A DNA stretch of 64,000 nucleotides from Trichosporon coremiiforme (lineage: Eukaryota > Basidiomycota > Tremellomycetes > Trichosporonales > Trichosporonaceae): contig BCJJ01000015.1 of assembly GCA_039545355.1 (NCBI GenBank), positions 496,001-560,000 on the forward strand, in the 5' to 3' direction. The notes under the pieces are model-generated. The model did no database searches. It was not told the origin of the DNA and saw only the letters and a list, made by a program, of their open reading frames with translations. Position numbers and translations under genes: made by a program. The first letter of the stretch is position 1. Every line of letters starts with the position of its first letter. This document shows positions 1-14,000 of this stretch, one piece after another.

Positions 1-3000
1 CGAGACTGAGTAAGATGCAATGCTGCTTATTGTTCTTACATGTCCCTGCCGCCCTGCTTGGCATTGGAGCGTTGGAAGATTCCAGTTTCTAGGCTCAGTT
101 CCCAACGTCACAACAGCATAGCGTCGGGGCCGGGACAGCCCTACCGAAACCTCTCCCCTGCAATGCATGTGACAGCGCTGGAGACATCCGACAGTCATTA
201 GCATTCCGTGCGTGCGTTTGAGATCGTGACACGTCGTATACGATTTGCGTGAGCAAACCCTGATGGCTTATCGAAAGACGCCGAGGACCGCGTTCCAGTC
301 GTAACAGTAATCCAAAACCTTCCGGTTTATTATCTGGGCTATTTGGGCTGCAGATGGCGGCATTAATCGAGTAGTTATTTAGTTATTCGATTTAGTACGA
401 TTAAGCTAATTTTTTATTCCCCGCAGGCGGCCAGGGTCCCGGGAGCAATCCGACTGGGAGAGATCTCACCACTGGCAAGTTTCCGCGTGTGCGCCCCTGC
501 ATTTGGCCGCGCTCTCGGTTGACCCAATCATGAGCAGCTCTCGGTGTACCGCTCGCAGCAACGCTCCACGAAACTCTGCTCCGACGCCTGGACACCGCAT
601 ACTGCAGTGGGCTGCTGCGTGCTGCGGCGCAACATAACTGAAGACTTGGGGCATGTGCGTTGCAGTACGCCAAACCCAAGACACTGGCCGTTGGGCTTTA
701 ACGGCTGAAGAGGGGCCATCGCCTCGGCTTGTTTCCAAGATATCATCCATGGGCACATCATGGATAGTCCGATAAGTCGGCAGAACGGCCACCACGCTGG
801 GCAGTCTGGGCTTGCCTGCTCGAACATGTCTCTAGGAACTGGGAACGGACATCGAACGTTCCTGGCCAGCATTCATGCTGGAGCCGTGGCGTCTGCTTTC
901 AAAGCACCTCCCAGCCTCGACAAATCGAGGTTGGCACTCTGGCACAACGCTGGCACGTAGGCACAGGTGGGCTTACGGCCATAATGGGACGCCGTCGTAT
1001 GATTGATGCCGGGCCCACCCCATACCTCGGCGCGCCAACTTTGGGTTCGCACTCAGGTATCCGCTTATTCGCTGCAGGGGGAGATGGCACGCCTCTTAAC
1101 GTAAGTGGCGTTCCCCGCTTGACAGACGCCACCGCCAAGGTACTCGAGGGACCAAGGTACGCAGGCGTTTCTGGACCTTAGACGCGGCACGACGGCACGC
1201 GTATGTGCTCCAGGAAAAGGAGACGCCCAGAACATGTATTGGAGTCAATCTGGAGGTTCCAACATATTGTATAAGGCGCGGGCCTGTTTGCGCCTGCCTG
1301 TCCTATCTGATGAGGACGACCAAGTCATGTCTGGAAGCTTGCGTGATGTCGTCGTAGGAACGTAGTAACGAGCCAAACCCCTGCCCAGAATGAATCAAAT
1401 ACGGCGTGCACCGTTCCCTCCACTTCCCTAAATTCCTGCCTTCCCTTCTCTTCCTTCCTGCCCACCCAACTTCTCCTTGTGTATGTTACAGCATCCAGAA
1501 CCCAAACTTGACGTCTGCAAATGGCAGGCTGCTAAGTAACGTTCATAAACAGGAGTACGACGCGTTCCCGCCGCCTTCGCCTGTGTCAGGCGCCAGGTTC
1601 AGGCGCCTTTTCCGATTCGGGTCTGGTCTCCTGCCTTGGGGTGTCGAGATCGGGTTCCGCTCTGCACTCTAACAATCCACTAATGGCCCCGTCAAGATCG
1701 AAGCAACGTACGCGGGTGACAAACGGCGAGCTTGTGCGACTGGCAGACTTTGAGCCGCTGGCGCATTCAATCGCCCATGGAATGGGGAGCCTCGGACCCG
1801 ACATTCCCTAAAGGAGAGCGTTAGTTCCAGCAATGTCTTGAGGTCTACGACGCTTCCCCCTCTGCGTGCGTTTCACTGCCAAACGTTAGCACCCAGATCT
1901 ATCGTGCCAGTGTGCACCAAGTCAAACCCTTAGATACATGATTACGTTCCGCGTTATTCCCGCAGTCAGCTGTGTAGGATTCCCGTCACTATCAGCAGAT
2001 GGGTTGCGAAGAGAGCAACTGTCTGTAGTGTCCGTGATGTCCAACCCACACTAACAACTGAGGCAGCTACTCCTGGATTAGTGTGGATCAGTGCGGGGAC
2101 TCAATCAGATCCGTTGCAGGAGGGATGGAGCCAAACTCCCGGTGACGGCGACGGAGCAGGTGGAGGGCCGTTAAGCATCTCACGCGAGCTGCGTTAAACT
2201 GAACAAACCTAGTATCCGTGATCGGGCACCATAAATCTGGGTGACAGCAGTTGGAGCAGAGGTTCGGGCAGATATCGGCCCATTGTTCCAGTTGGCTGGC
2301 GGCATCCATTCACTCCTGGCTGAGTTCTGGTAGAACGTGGAACGGTAGACCGTTGCCAGACACGGCAGACGGGGCAGGCCTAGTCGGCCAGCTGACCTTG
2401 CTGGAGCCCGCTGGAGTCCATGCTGGAGTGGGTTCAGCCGACTGCTAGCAGTGGTGTTTCGTGTTAAGCCCCGCCCAGATCTGTGATTGTGAATCAGGCT
2501 GCATTCATTTTCCCGATCAAATGAGCTGTTCATGAGTCCATGGGTCATGCACGCGAGTGTGTTCGCCAGATCTCTCCACGTTTCCCGTGATTCAGACTAA
2601 CGTGCGCCCCGCATCGCGTCAGCACAATGCCACTAGCATCCGCAGTCGCAAGTTTGCAGAAGCATACACGCAACAAACCACTCGTCCCCGTGAACGAAGC
2701 CTTTACGTGCCTTGGCATTCTGGACTGAATCTCTGCCCAGGCTCCCTAGGAGCATACTCACTACTCCAGTACAGCGGAACCCAATGAAAACCACGTGGCA
2801 TCGCGAACACGTCGCAATCCTCTCTCCCCTTATCTGACAAAGCCCATATCCCGGTGCGCAAAACTTTCTGCCCCAGCCAAGGGAACGCAGACCTCCCTTG
2901 GACCGCGCTCGTCGGACAAACCTAAAATGCGCACAAAGTTCCAGGAATGTGTTTTCTTACGAATATGACGAGATTCTGGAAACGCGGTCATGCCGTAACA

Positions 3001-6000
3001 CAGTCGGCAAGGATCTAATAACACCGGCACGTTCTAGGATCCAAGTCTCCTTTGGATCTGGGGGTAACTGTGTGGACATGAATGCGAGGCCACACTTTGC
3101 CACGGGTCACACCGAGTCCCCTGAGGACTCTGCTTCTGTCTCCATAGAGAACGGTTGCTGTCCTTGGTTGTTTTGTCGGGAGGGCTTGGACAAGAACAGT
3201 CTTTCGGGCCAAAGCGTGAATGAGCTGGAATCCTGCTATTCATTCGGAACCTCCTCACCGGCCCCTTCTCTCCCCCTTGCGCGATTCCTGCTCAACCGGT
3301 TCCAGGGTCCCTCCGAGGTGTGAATGGACGATGGAATCTCAACTACTGTCTTGCGGTGTTCCAAGCATCCGCACCGGCGCCAGTGCGGCGGCCAATGCTG
3401 CTGTAACACCACTCGCTGTCGCACCCGCGTCCTAGGGCCATGGTCCGGACGTGGTATGTGGCTGCCAGTTGGAACACCAGAGTGGATACAGCGGACCCAC
3501 TATTGTGGCTGGGTGCAGAAGTCAGCTAAGCCGTCCCCATTAGGTGCTATCAGTTCTACCGCGTCCGTCCAGCTCAGCCGCGAGACATCTTCAGACTAGA
3601 CCGAAGTGGGCAGACTTCAAAGCCCGTAGGCGAGCAATGGATCTCAGTCATGTGCATTTGTTGTGACATTCCTGAGGGCGAGACGGGGAGGAGTATGTAC
3701 TACATGCATTTCACGGGGTGCTCGAGTCAGCGTTCGATGCAGCGTCGTCGGATGATGAGAAGGGCTGGGCATGCCCAAAGGGTGCGTCGTATCGATTCGT
3801 CTAACAGAGGAGCAAACTGGATCCTAAAAATCCCAAGTTCCAAAGGTCTACGTTTACTTCCAGATCTCGGAGCCTAAATGTGTCCGAAGCAGGAAGCAGG
3901 TACTCCAGGCTTAAACTTTTGCACCCTCTGCTGCGCGCCCTCGTATCGTATCGTGTCCCCCGACGCAGGTCGGTCAAATGCAACCGAAAATACGGCTTGG
4001 TCCGTGATCCGGCGGCCGGTATCTGTGGAGCAAAGGAACGGTGTGCCAAGCTTCCCAGGCATGCAGGCTTGAGAGGCTGGGAGCACGGCACAGCCTCGAC
4101 AGAGTGAGGTGCGTCACTGATCCTCACCTCCCGGCGAACGCCGCCGCCGGCGACTAGATTTCTGCAGCTTAAGCGAAGTCTTCATCCCGTTGGCGGCTGC
4201 GGCGCACTTGCACCCTCGGTGTTTGAGGGAGAGAAGAGAGTAATGTTCCCCAGAAAAAGCTGCAGAAGCCGAAACACTGATAGTAGCGCGGTGCAAAACT
4301 TAGACAGCAAGAGAGACAAGGTGCTGCGCGGCAGAGGAACGCGTCACGCGACGAAAACTCGGCGACCTCTTGCGCTGCTCTGCATGACCTGAGAAAACTT
4401 TCTAATACGGGGCCGGGCCGTGCCAAGGCACTCATTGACGATAACTGAACCCATTCCTAAATAAGCTACTAAGCATGATGTTCTCTGCTGATATGATTAT
4501 GGAATATCTCACGTCAGCTATAACGGCATTCCATTTGAATCACAATGGTGGGTTGCAATTACATTTTGTCGGGCACCAGCCTGGTTCTCGTGGTTCAAGG
4601 TTATTCTGCGCCTCCCAGAGGCACGCTACACGGGCACAGAGGAGTGAACTGCGAGAGAACCGAAGGATCATGCATCCTTTTCTTTACATAGCACGCCCAG
4701 GTGAATGTTGCGCCGGTCGGTCTTTTTCCACCATTTGGGCCCGAATCTAAGGAAAGCAAACAGCAGACAGGGATGGCAGAACTCGTGAAGGAGTACATAC
4801 TTCCAGTCGCCTTTTCGGTGCAACAATGGGCTCTGCAGCTGCTTGACTCTTGGGTAAATATTGAAAAACCCGCATAGCCAAGCAGAGCTTCCAGAGATGC
4901 GTTCCGTCCGAGATGACAGACTCCATCAACGGATTAGGGGTGGTGTTTGGCCATCTCTCGGTATGATGTCACGTCAGCGCCGCCTTTCACGGACGGTGCG
5001 CTGCGCTATTCACTGCACGTATGCGCCGGCTTCCGCCGTGGCGGGTGGTTGGTGCTTGGCCCCCGTCCACCTCCCACGTCACGCGGCGACGCCGTGGCTA
5101 CCACCATGCCCTTCCGCAGCATGCCCCGTGCCCTCGCAGATCACCTCAGCGTGTCATGCTCATGGTCGCGTCCACCGTGTTTACAATCGTAGGCTCCGAA
5201 GCATACACCGTTCGGGAATACTTCTGCCTCCGTATCCACGCCGGAGCTGTCATCCGGGGCATGCTCAACGGACAACCCCTCCACCCGATAATCTGAACTT
5301 CGGTTTGCATACTGGGGTGAGCGCTTCGGGACGACCGCGAGTCTTTCGGCACGTCTCGCTCGTCCGTCGGTCTGGCAGAGGTGGGCGTCGGCCACGCGCA
5401 GTGTTCTCCCTGTCGTGAATCCTGATGTTCAGCCGGGTGGCTAACTGATTGATCACTCCGTGCAATGGCGTTAGGGGGCTATGTCAAAGTTGTCCGCGTC
5501 TGGGCGCAGAAGTTGTATCCTGTGTCTCCTTCAGCTAGGATCACGTCTAAAGGGCATCGACGCCACTGAGCGTCCCGTCTGTGGTGGCAGTGAGCCCGGC
5601 CGCGATCCCGTAACGGTGGCGCCAGGCGTCAGGGATGTGGGTCTTGGAGGTGCCAGGAGGCAGGAAGCACACCAAGCCCCTCCGCATGCCGAGGGATCTG
5701 AGGGGTGCCGTGAGCCGGTGGGCCGCTGGGCTGCTGAGCGGGCTGGCGCTGGGAAGAGAACCCAGGGGGGTGGAAGAGCAAAGCTGGTACAAGACGCTAA
5801 ATCCTAATGCTTAAGGAGAGTAAGGATCACAGGGAGCGCTAAGGGTCCCCAGGGAACCGGCACACAGTAGGGCCCAAACCTGGCTGAAGGGCATTTTCCT
5901 GTGTTTTCCTATGTTTCCTGCGCATCCTCAAGGCGGTCGGGTAACCCGCATCTGCATTCAATCCTCGTGGGTCCTGGCTCTTCTGCTCTGGGACCTTGGA

Positions 6001-6698
6001 CCTTGGACTTTGACCAGAGATTCTCCACAACCTTAGCCTGCTTTTCGACCGATATTCATTCAAACGCCTGTTTGCTCGACCTGGCTCTAGCCATCTAGCC
6101 ATCTCGCCTGTGCAGCCCCGTCCCAACCTGACTTCAGTCCTGCATCCTGTAGTCCTGACCCTCCGCCGCCAGACCGCCCGGCCCGCCTGACCGCCCGAGG
6201 AACAGACTGACTGCGCCGCTACCGCGAACTCACAAACCTCCCCATCCCATATAATGTCTTCAGTAGGTTGAGAAAGGGCCACGACTTCAGATCCCCTCCT
6301 TTCTCTCGCACTAGTTCGATCGACAGCTCCCACTTGGCCGTCACCATTCGATCATCATATCAGCCGCCGTTCGAGCAGCCCCCCGAGCCCGCCAGCCGCC
6401 AGCCAGCGAAACCTTGCACGCCCAATCGTCCCTGCACCGCAAACCTACATCCTACCTCGTCCTCCGGCATAGATAGTAGATATAGCGTCTGATCTCCTCT
6501 TGCATCAGTCCACCCCTACCTTTCACATTCTTTCGTTCTTCTTCGCATAGCGACTGCGCGACTTCAGCCCCACCTCGATACTAGTCTGCGCACTCGTCTA
6601 TATTCACTTTCCGGTCGGTCTCTTGTCAACGCCGGACCCTCCTCCCCTCCCCTTCTCCCCACCACCACCACTACTTCCACACTGCGACACCTTCCACC
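1..6698. other. Gene-poor stretch, no supported gene
   Basis: I find no reading frame with recognisable domains, plausible exon chains or consistent codon bias. Open frames here are short, scattered over all six frames and mutually contradictory. The base composition looks more mixed than in the gene blocks further right. The last few hundred bases (about 6240-6698) become strongly pyrimidine-rich on the + strand and are probably the promoter and 5' leader of the cyclin gene that follows. No telomere-like array, rRNA, tRNA or LTR was recognised. Confidence 0.6.
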
Positions 6699-8014
6699 AT
6701 GCCCCGCGATCCTATCCACCCCGCGTCTCTTCTGCGACTGTCTGCCCACGACCCGACCGTTGTTCACTCGCTGAAAAACAAGGTTCCGCCAGAGTTCTTC
6801 GGTAAGTTCACACCTGCACTCTGTCTCCACGCATTGTGCCTTCCCAACCCCGCATGCTGACTCCGCTCCCAGACTTCGTCGCGTCCCAATGCGAGGCTGT
6901 CATCCGCATCGAGGACGAGCCCCTTCCCACGCCTCCTCTCTCCCCACGAACACTCCCCCCTCCCCCGGGTCAGGCTGGCCCTTCGCGCTGGTGGGAGGCT
7001 CCTCTCCCACGCAAGGGCGAGTATGACGAGCTTCCCACGCTCTCCGACTTCATTCGCGGTCTCGTCGTCCAGTCGAACGTCCAGATGCCTACCCTCTCCG
7101 TCGTCCTCGTCTACCTCAACCGGTTAAAGCAGCGTCTTCCCCCGGTCGCCCACGGCATAAAGTGCACACGGCATCGCGTCTTCCTCGCTGTCCTCATCTG
7201 TGCCGCCAAGTACCTGAACGACTCGAGCCCGAAGAACATGCACTGGCAGCGGTACGCCCGCTTCTACTCCCTCGCTGAGGTCAACCTCATGGAGAAGCAG
7301 CTTCTGTACATTCTCGACTACCACCTCGGCGTCGAGGAGTCGGCCCTCATCACCCACATGCGGCCATTCTGGGCTGAGCAGTCCCGCGTGGCTGCCGCCC
7401 GCGAGGCGGAGGCTCAGGCTCAGGCTCAGGCGCAGGCGCAGGCGCAGGCGCAGGTCGTCTACCAGCCCTTCTCCCCTCCTTCTACCCCGACTACGAAGAC
7501 GACCTTCTCTTCGGTCAACATCCCCTCCGCGTCTCGCTTTCCCGTTCCCCCGCGACACACCCCCGTCATGCCCCGCCCCTCTACACGATCAGCGGCGGCC
7601 GCATCCGCGCCTGTCCCACTGCACACACCTCCCACTTCCAAGGAGTCTTCCAACTACTTCGTCGCCTCGCACCCCGCGACCCACGTCCACCAGACCATGG
7701 GACATCAGAAGTCGTCGCCGATCCACTCCTTCTCCCGCCTTCAGCTCGAGGAGGCTGAGACCCCGGCACTCCTTCGTCGCGACTCGGCCGCCAGCACTTG
7801 CTCTTCATGCAGCAGCTGCTCGACGCAGTCACCTCATTTCGATGAGGGTGAGGCTTCTGTCGTCACGATCCGCAAAGGCTCTGCCGTGAGCGCGTACGAC
7901 ATGATGATGGAGCAGCACGAGCTTTCGCCCGCTGCTCCGTCACCGAAGTGGAGGAAGCTCGGATTCAGGCATGCGCAGGCGCAGCTCATCTCGGCGCGGA
8001 GGAACGCTTTGTAA
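6699..8014 (+). CDS. PCL/PHO80-type cyclin
   Basis: Two exons, 6699-6801 and 6873-8014, joined across a 71-nt GTAAGT...CAG intron, give 414 residues. The start ATG at 6699 follows a pyrimidine-rich leader and the splice completes an F-F-D-F-V segment. Residues about 95-190 form a cyclin box of the Pcl/Pho80 kind: [12 protein letters not shown] opens it, followed by [29 protein letters not shown] and [11 protein letters not shown]. In the family such cyclins activate a Pho85-type CDK in phosphate, glycogen or cell-cycle control. The N-terminus is proline-rich. After the box comes a perfect (Ala-Gln)7 tract encoded at 7412-7453, then a low-complexity Ser/Thr/Pro tail with a Cys/Ser cluster ([10 protein letters not shown]). 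It is the only clear host gene in the first 19 kb. Cyclin family is near certain; the exact PCL subgroup is not resolved. Confidence 0.88.
7412..7453 (+). repeat. Hexanucleotide (GCNCAG)7 coding repeat
   Basis: Seven tandem GCT/GCG-CAG units inside the cyclin gene encode alternating Ala-Gln. It lies just after the cyclin box and could vary in length between strains. Confidence 0.85.
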
Positions 8015-11000
8015 ACACGATCTGGTCGATTGAATAACATCGGACATTCAACCAACATACATACACGAACAATTAAGTCGCATCAAGTGCATCTTTTCAG
8101 TATTACTTTTCATCCAGTCTCTCATCTCGGCAAAAACAGGGATTCGTCACTTGGATTGAGCTATTAGAGCCATTATAAAACACCATCTTGTTGTTGTACA
8201 CATACATAGCACATCATCTTTCCATTACACGGACACGGCATTTTATCTTAGCAATGATGAATACACACGAACTTCACGCTTTGCTTTCTACTATTCCTGT
8301 TGCATGTTGCAGTTGCAGTCCGGCATCTAAGATAAGCTGAGCACTACTGATGACGATAGCGATCGTGAGACCTGGGTCGTGAAGGTTGGGAGCACCAGGG
8401 GTTGCGAGGGGTCGCGAGGGGGTCAAGGCACGCGACGCTGAGACGGGTGGAGAAGGCGACGACGGAACCAACCGCACCCGTCGTCGTCTCCTCATCCACC
8501 GCCCCATCGTCATCACTTCGGTCCACGCTCCGCTCGGGGAGCCCGGTACCACAACAAGCATCCTTCCGTCCATCTCTCCTTCTCCAAGTCTCCATTCTAG
8601 ACATCCCAGCCAATAGAGCCCCTAGAGATCCCGCGTCTAACGCCATGAATCGGTACGTCAAGGAATGGTCCGGGTGCCGAGAGCCCTGCCCCCATCCCTT
8701 GCCGCATTACTGACGGACCAGCATCCCGGTAGTTCTTGTGAGTTCTTCCACAATCGCCTACGGACCAGGCGAGCGGGTCGCGGATCAGCGGACATGCAGC
8801 AAGTAGCAAGTGCTCAGGCGGACCCCACTCCTTCCCTCACTCCTCACATCATCACCATCCTCAGCTATCCCACTACTCCGGCGAGCGAATGCGGCCTGCC
8901 CAGGGTCTGCCTTCCTCCCTGTGCGCAGGTTCGCCCGCTCGCCGCTCGCCGCTCGCTTCGCCGGCTTCCCAAAATCGAAATCAAGTGTGGAAATCAAGTA
9001 ATTCAAGTAATTCGGTCCGATTTTGCCCCGTGGCCGAGCATGCGTTATTGTGAGCTTCAGCTGAACCCAGCCAGACAATTGACGACCTCGAGTGTGTATT
9101 GGTCCCTCTTATCGCTGTAGCTGACGCCAGGTATCTCCTCGACCAGTTGGTGAGCACCTTAACTCCACTACCCCTCCACTCCCCACTCTTCGTGCCCTGC
9201 CTCTCGGTCTCGGTCCGAAGACCTAAGCAAGTGGGACCTGCCCTTCGGCTATCCCGTTGTCCATTTCCACTTCACGATCCTTGCACACCTGATGTGCGGC
9301 ATATACTCGGAGCATTGTGCGCACGGCCGCACTATAGGCCCGCTTACTCCGGCCGCACACTGTCGGAACACTGCTACGGCCGGGCAGATTGGCCATGCGC
9401 CGTGCACATTGCTCTTCAGTGTCGATTGCCGCAGGGTGCGGCGCTGGGGCTCTGACGCTTTGCGGACTCTGACGAGATCGGGCTATGATGAACGGTGGCA
9501 GGCCGCTGCGCAGCAGTTATTGCATTCGACAGCGCCATCTATCGATTGCATCCAGGAGGCAGCCAGTGCAGGAGACGCAGGAGTCGTCAAGCTTAATCCA
9601 TGTTCATCAATTCCGGGTGCATTCTGGGACATTATGCCTCAGTGCGGATATCTTGATCATCCTGGGTATCCTAGATGAACTGGGCAACCATCCAGGAAGC
9701 ACAACCATGATCAGTTCCTGATTTTGATTACCAGAGAGTGCTGACATCGAGCCGCCGCCCAGTGACGACGACACGCCTACGGTCAAGAAGCTGCGTGTGC
9801 AGCTCCGCGAGGCCCTGGACGAGGCGAAGAAGGGCGCCGAGTGAAAGTCACAAGTTGTACGCTGTCTACCCGTCTGATGAAACTCATCCATTAGCGAGGA
9901 CAGTGCTTGGCATTAACCACCCTGCGACACCCTCAATGAATGGCACAATGTCCATGAAAAGCATACTGATTGATATTAATGCGCCAATAAGGGCTGCACT
10001 CCGGCGTCGTACCGTACCGACGCCACGAGGGCAAGATACGCGCGCGCTACTGAAGCCGAACCCAGTACTGACTATCTTAGCTAAGCCTAACCTCCGTGAC
10101 CTGCGTGAATACGACGTTGGCCACAAACAGGGCCCTTACAGAGCTCTATTCGCAGCGAGCGACAGAGTACGGCCGTACGGCCCGGGTGAGGACCCGGTGC
10201 ATTCAATGCCTCTCATCTATAGTTCGCATAGACCGAGGGGCTATTGATAGGGGGGTTCCAGACGGGGACAGCGCACAGCTGTGCTCAAGATGATTCCAGG
10301 TCAAACAATCTGTACCAGGTGAATCAGGACAGGTCCTGCTCAGGTTGATATCAGGTCGTATGAAGGTCTGATGAAGAGGTCCTGTGCGGTGACGTCTTTT
10401 CTGGCCCGAAAACGCATGACGGTGCAGAAGCGCTGAGAACGCGAGCATCAGGTGCAGAGAAGTGTTCAGACACCGAAGACGTACGTACACACTGTAGAAA
10501 AGGGCCGCTCGCGTGGTCCGCGAATGGTGAATGGACGGGCTGACGGGCAGACGCTCGGGCAGGTCGCAGGCGTTCGTGACGAGCGAGACGAGGGAGTCGC
10601 ACGCTGTCAGGCAGAGCCGGCGGCTGTGCAGATACGCATCTTGTGGCATTTGCGGGAGTTGCAGCTCAGACATCCGACACGCCATTCAAGCACACTTGGG
10701 CATTCAGCTGTCTCACTGTCATCCTGCCCTCCTGCGCTCCTGCACATGCAGAGCGGCTGACAGACCGACAGTGGACGACCCACAGGTTTTCCGGGCACAG
10801 CGGGGTTCAGCTCGTCCCAGCGCCTGTCCCTCTGTTGTCCCTCTGGTAACTCCCTCCTGGAGCTCCTAGCGAGCCGCAGACCCGCCTTGTCTTGGCTTCT
10901 CAGCAAACCGCGCCGATAGAGAGGGAGGCGAACTGACGAGACGAGCGGGAGTCGGACCGTGCCCCCGAGCTTCCGGTCCGTTGGTCTCAGCTAACGAGCT

Positions 11001-14000
11001 CCCGCACACATGCGAAAACGTGCTACTGGAAAGAGTACGACGTCTCTGCACAGGGTAAGACGAAACCACGAGAAGTGTTGAACTTCCGGCGCAGAGGGTG
11101 CACAGAGCTCCGCCCGCTTCGCTGCCCCAGTGAGCGAGCAGCTCGGGGGCAGAACGCTCGCGGCCCTGGATGCTTTCGACATTAGAAATTTGGAAATCTT
11201 GCGCTACGTAAGGCGCGTAAGGATCCGCCGACTCGAATTGTGACATTGCGTACGTTCCCAAGCCTCCCGAGGCTCCCAAACCTACCAGCCCCCGCGCATT
11301 ACGACCTTTCTGGTTGGGAGCTAACTTGGAGCTGGAAGCGGACCAGCGCCATGACACGTAGCGTAACGCTGACATCACACCCCACCTCCTCTAGCATGCC
11401 GCATGCCGTACTGTTGATCCTTCGGTCATGTACTAAGCCTGGCGTGGAGGCGTATGTATCAATTATGCATACGGCAAACCCCCCGGTGTGTCCGGCAAGA
11501 CGTGCTCCGGCCGCGAGCTCACGCCGGGCCACAGGCCCGCCGGGCACGCGCGAAAGTCCTCAGGATCACCCCAGCTTTAGTCTGAATCTTATCCGGCGCG
11601 TTCCCGTGTGCTCGTCTTTTCTATTGAGTCAATGTACATGTGCTGGGCGCGCTATCCCTTCCTTCCTGAGCGCAGACTTCGGTTCCAGCGAGGTTTGACC
11701 GTCACGCAGACCAGTTGTGCGCTATCAGGTGTGGTCCACCCGTAGTTGTCCGCAAATAGACAAACACAGGTGTGGAAGGGATCGGGCGTGACCCTGCCGC
11801 CACGGATCGTCAATTCGCGCCGGCGCAGGGCCAGCGCTATCGCGGATGTAGGATGTACGTGTTTGTGCGGGTTGGCCCACTGTGACGCAGGCCGAGCTAC
11901 CGCGATAGCCCGGCGCAGTGTCTCGTGTTGTCTCGCGTTGTCTCGGTTGGTCCAGCTGCTGTTTTAGCAGAACTTGTACGAAGCGTTCGGTGAGGAAGGT
12001 GCTATTCCATTGGAGAGTGGGAGGGCCGGATGCCGAATGCCCAGCCAACTGCTCTCAGTGTAGTGGGGTCTCCGCGCACAGACGACGCCAACTGCGCCAC
12101 CGAAGGCGACCAGGCGCACACTGCGGATCGACAAGAATACGCACAGAAACGCCTCGCACATCACAACTGAATGCGTCAGACAACTCCAGACTCCGGACGC
12201 TCTGTACTCACCGGCCATCCCCGGTTCAACCCCCGGCGACTTGGACCTACTCTCAACGGCCACGTAACCGCCTTTCGTTTGACGGGCCTGCCATGGGCTA
12301 GACTGGGCCCGACGGGCAGAGGGATGCACGGCACGCGGCACGCTCGGCCTATTCATGCATCAGTGCAGCTACGCACCGCCGGGCAAACGGCATGCACATC
12401 TGCTGGTAACACCGCCCTGGGGACTCACCGGCACGCCGCGGCTCGGGCCCTCTTTCCTCTGCTCATGTACGCGGCACAACGGGTCTATTCGCGGACCGTC
12501 CGCCCGAGTGTATTTGCTGGTCGCGAGCTGTTGGAAATCTCCGATGCGTTCGCAGCTTGCACGAAGCGAGGATCACAACAAAGGTGTGTTGGGCAAGGCA
12601 AAGCACCCCGGAACCGATCAGGACAGCACCGAAATGGCTTGCACGACGTGTGGAGCAGGGCACACAGGGCTAGCAGGGGACGGATGATGCATGCTTGGCC
12701 GCTAGGGCGACGGGCCAGAGAGTTAAACATTGTTAGAGTTTGGCCAGGAAATCTTATTACGCGCTTCGGTGCGCCTGGGTCACGCATTGGTGAACCTGGG
12801 TACTGGTAACTCCATCAAGGCAAGTCGTAAGTGACTGCTTCAAAGCTTTCGAGTTCCTCGGTCTTCGCGATCGGCCCTTACCCTTTCTTTTCGTTCTGTT
12901 TGCGTTCCTGCGATCCTTTCCAGGGGAATCCGCCCTGCGCTTGCGATGCATCCCAGGGGCCATGCAACTCACGGGAGCGTCAGTGCCAGGCCGCGTATGA
13001 CTGCTGCTGAACATAGTTTTTAGAGGCGTACGTTTTTCCGCAGTTGGCCGGAAATAGCCCAGCACACGTCTGTTATAGTCCGCGGGGAGCGTACATCCTC
13101 CCCTTTCTAATGAGTGCTGCGCCATTATTAGCCGGGCCATCACGGCAGACGTCAGGTACTCCCCGCCCACTACGCATACGCGCAGGTCACCAAAGTCGGA
13201 GAGTTTCCCAGTCTCCCCTACGCCGCCCTGTGCACCTCCGCACATCGAAGCGTCCCGAAAGAGTGCCAAGTGGGCTCTGGTTACGTGTTCGAAGTAGGTG
13301 AAGTAAGGGCAGTAGGGTTACAGAAGCCTACGTTGCTCGGCGTGTTCGGTGGACATGGTGGGCTCAAGCTCGTTACGCCTCGCCAATACCTCACCTTCGG
13401 TAGCAGGTGCTTCGGCTCGGGAACCAGTATGACATTGGCAGCCGAGCGGCTGACGAATAAGTGACTGCCGCACGCCGAGTGCTGCGCACGTTATCTTTTC
13501 AAAGTGTATATGCGCCGGAGTCGCGAATTGAACATCCGCCGACACGCGGTGACCGTCTCGCTGCGGCATGTTGCAGCTCGTGTCGGTTACCTGCGTTGCC
13601 AGCATGATCATTATCAGCCCTTTAACGCTCGACCAAGTCTCCCGTTATCTCTGAATCAATGTCCCAATGGAATGTGTCGCCGAATATTGTGTAATGATGC
13701 AACCCCGTACTGTGACGCCACGCGTGGCACATGCGCTGATCAAACCCGTGTCTCGGATCTCGAACACACACTATACCCCATGTCTCGGACGATCCACTTG
13801 ATGCACGGACAGCGCAGGTCCGACATAGCGGAGCCACCGCAGACGCGCCAGACGCCAGACGCCAAGCGCGAGAGCCCGTGCGCCAGATAACACACACACT
13901 CCGCGCTCAATGCACTCCGCCCGGCGGCCCCTGCAACACATGCATCGCCACGGACCTCCTCGCTACATCCGACACATGCGTTGTACTGTGCTCCACACCT

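Noticed and set aside
401..1181. Several overlapping short open frames near the left edge
   Set aside because: Contradictory frames on both strands, no splice or domain support, no codon bias.
4861..5418. 185-codon plus-strand frame
   Set aside because: Arg/Pro/His-rich composition typical of an unused frame, competing frames overlap, no domain.
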